The notes under the pieces are model-generated. The model was not told the origin of the DNA and did no database searches. It worked only from the letters and a program-made list of their open reading frames with translations. This document shows positions 13,884 to 14,159 of a stretch of 14,159 bases of DNA, one piece after another. The number at the start of each line of letters is the position of its first letter. Positions within the stretch are counted from its first letter, which is position 1. A program made the position numbers and the translations under genes. Source of the DNA: Pseudomonadota bacterium (lineage in GTDB: Bacteria > Pseudomonadota > Alphaproteobacteria > Rhizobiales > Devosiaceae); the NCBI GenBank assembly GCA_023436745.1, contig JAEZHZ010000228.1:1-14159 (forward strand), written 5' to 3'.

Positions 13884-14159
13884 GTGCCGAGATTTGCCGC
13901 CAACCTATCGTTTCTCTACCAGCAGGTGCCGCTGATCGAGCGCATCGGCCTGGCAGCGGCCGACGGCTTCGGCGCCGTCGAGTACGTGTCTCCCTATGAA
14001 CTCGACAAGTCGGCGATCGCCGACGCGCTGGCCGAGACCGGGATGGTGCAGGCCCTGTTCAACCTGCCGCCGGGCGACTGGGCCGCGGGCGAGCGCGGCA
14101 TCGGCTGCCTGCCGGACCGGGTCGAGGAGTTCCGCCGCGGCATCGACACCGCCATCGAC
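13884..14159 (+). CDS. Hydroxypyruvate-isomerase-like protein (Hyi/OtnI family), 5' part only
   Basis: The frame is open from GTG 13884 to the window end, giving the first 92 residues of a protein normally ~260 long. The sequence opens PRFAANLSFLYQQVPLIER (2-20), then AVEYVSPYE (31-39), and carries LFNLPPGDWAAGERGIGCLP (58-77). That last block closely resembles the hallmark NLPAGDWAAGERGIACIPGR of Escherichia coli Hyi. Family members interconvert hydroxypyruvate and tartronate semialdehyde, or isomerise 2-oxo-tetronates (OtnI). They have the same TIM-barrel fold as the operon 1 isomerase. The catalytic glutamates lie beyond the window, so integrity cannot be judged. The 16-base gap after the ATPase stop indicates it belongs to the same operon, implying that the imported compound feeds small-sugar-acid or ketose metabolism. 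Confidence 0.85.
   Translation, partial: MPRFAANLSFLYQQVPLIERIGLAAADGFGAVEYVSPYELDKSAIADALAETGMVQALFNLPPGDWAAGERGIGCLPDRVEEFRRGIDTAID

Noticed and set aside
12149..13903. Minus-strand open frame (584 codons) opposite the fused ATPase
   Set aside because: Antisense of a motif-rich ABC ATPase, with composition typical of a GC shadow.

Overview
The window is a high-GC stretch (about two-thirds G+C by eye) in which every supported gene lies on the + strand. Its gene set suggests an alphaproteobacterium, probably of the Hyphomicrobiales (Devosiaceae or Rhizobiaceae type). That placement rests on protein style and gene arrangement, not on a marker gene. No rRNA, tRNA, CRISPR array, insertion sequence or phage gene was seen.

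Region 1 (1-5569) is a carbohydrate-type (CUT1, Ugp/Mal-like) ABC import operon. It runs from the 3' end of a solute-binding protein gene whose reading frame is disturbed, through two inner-membrane permeases and a UgpC/MalK-type ATPase, to a CehA/McbA-type PHP metallohydrolase and an IolE/MocC-like TIM-barrel isomerase or dehydratase. A very stable hairpin with a UNCG-type loop lies between the binding-protein gene and the first permease.

Region 2 (5570-5815) is the only sizeable gap besides the 183 bases before the first permease. It is less GC-rich than its surroundings and holds repeated short motifs and an inverted repeat beside a strong ribosome binding site. It is the likely promoter and operator region of the second operon.

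Region 3 (5816-14159) is a second import operon built on an oligopeptide/dipeptide-type (family 5) ABC transporter. It encodes a Tat-exported binding protein, a large cytoplasmic glycoside-hydrolase-like protein with a beta-galactosidase trimerisation domain, a DppB-like permease, a DppC-like permease with a long periplasmic insertion, a fused DppD-DppF ATPase, and the start of a hydroxypyruvate-isomerase-like gene cut by the window end. A second UNCG hairpin follows this binding-protein gene, mirroring the first operon.

The shared logic is uptake followed by intracellular cleavage and sugar isomerisation. Each importer is paired with an unsecreted hydrolase (PHP in one, glycosidase-like in the other) and a TIM-barrel isomerase of the AP-endonuclease-2 fold. 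The family 5 transporter is therefore more likely to carry an oligosaccharide or glycoconjugate than a peptide. The substrates cannot be read from the sequence.
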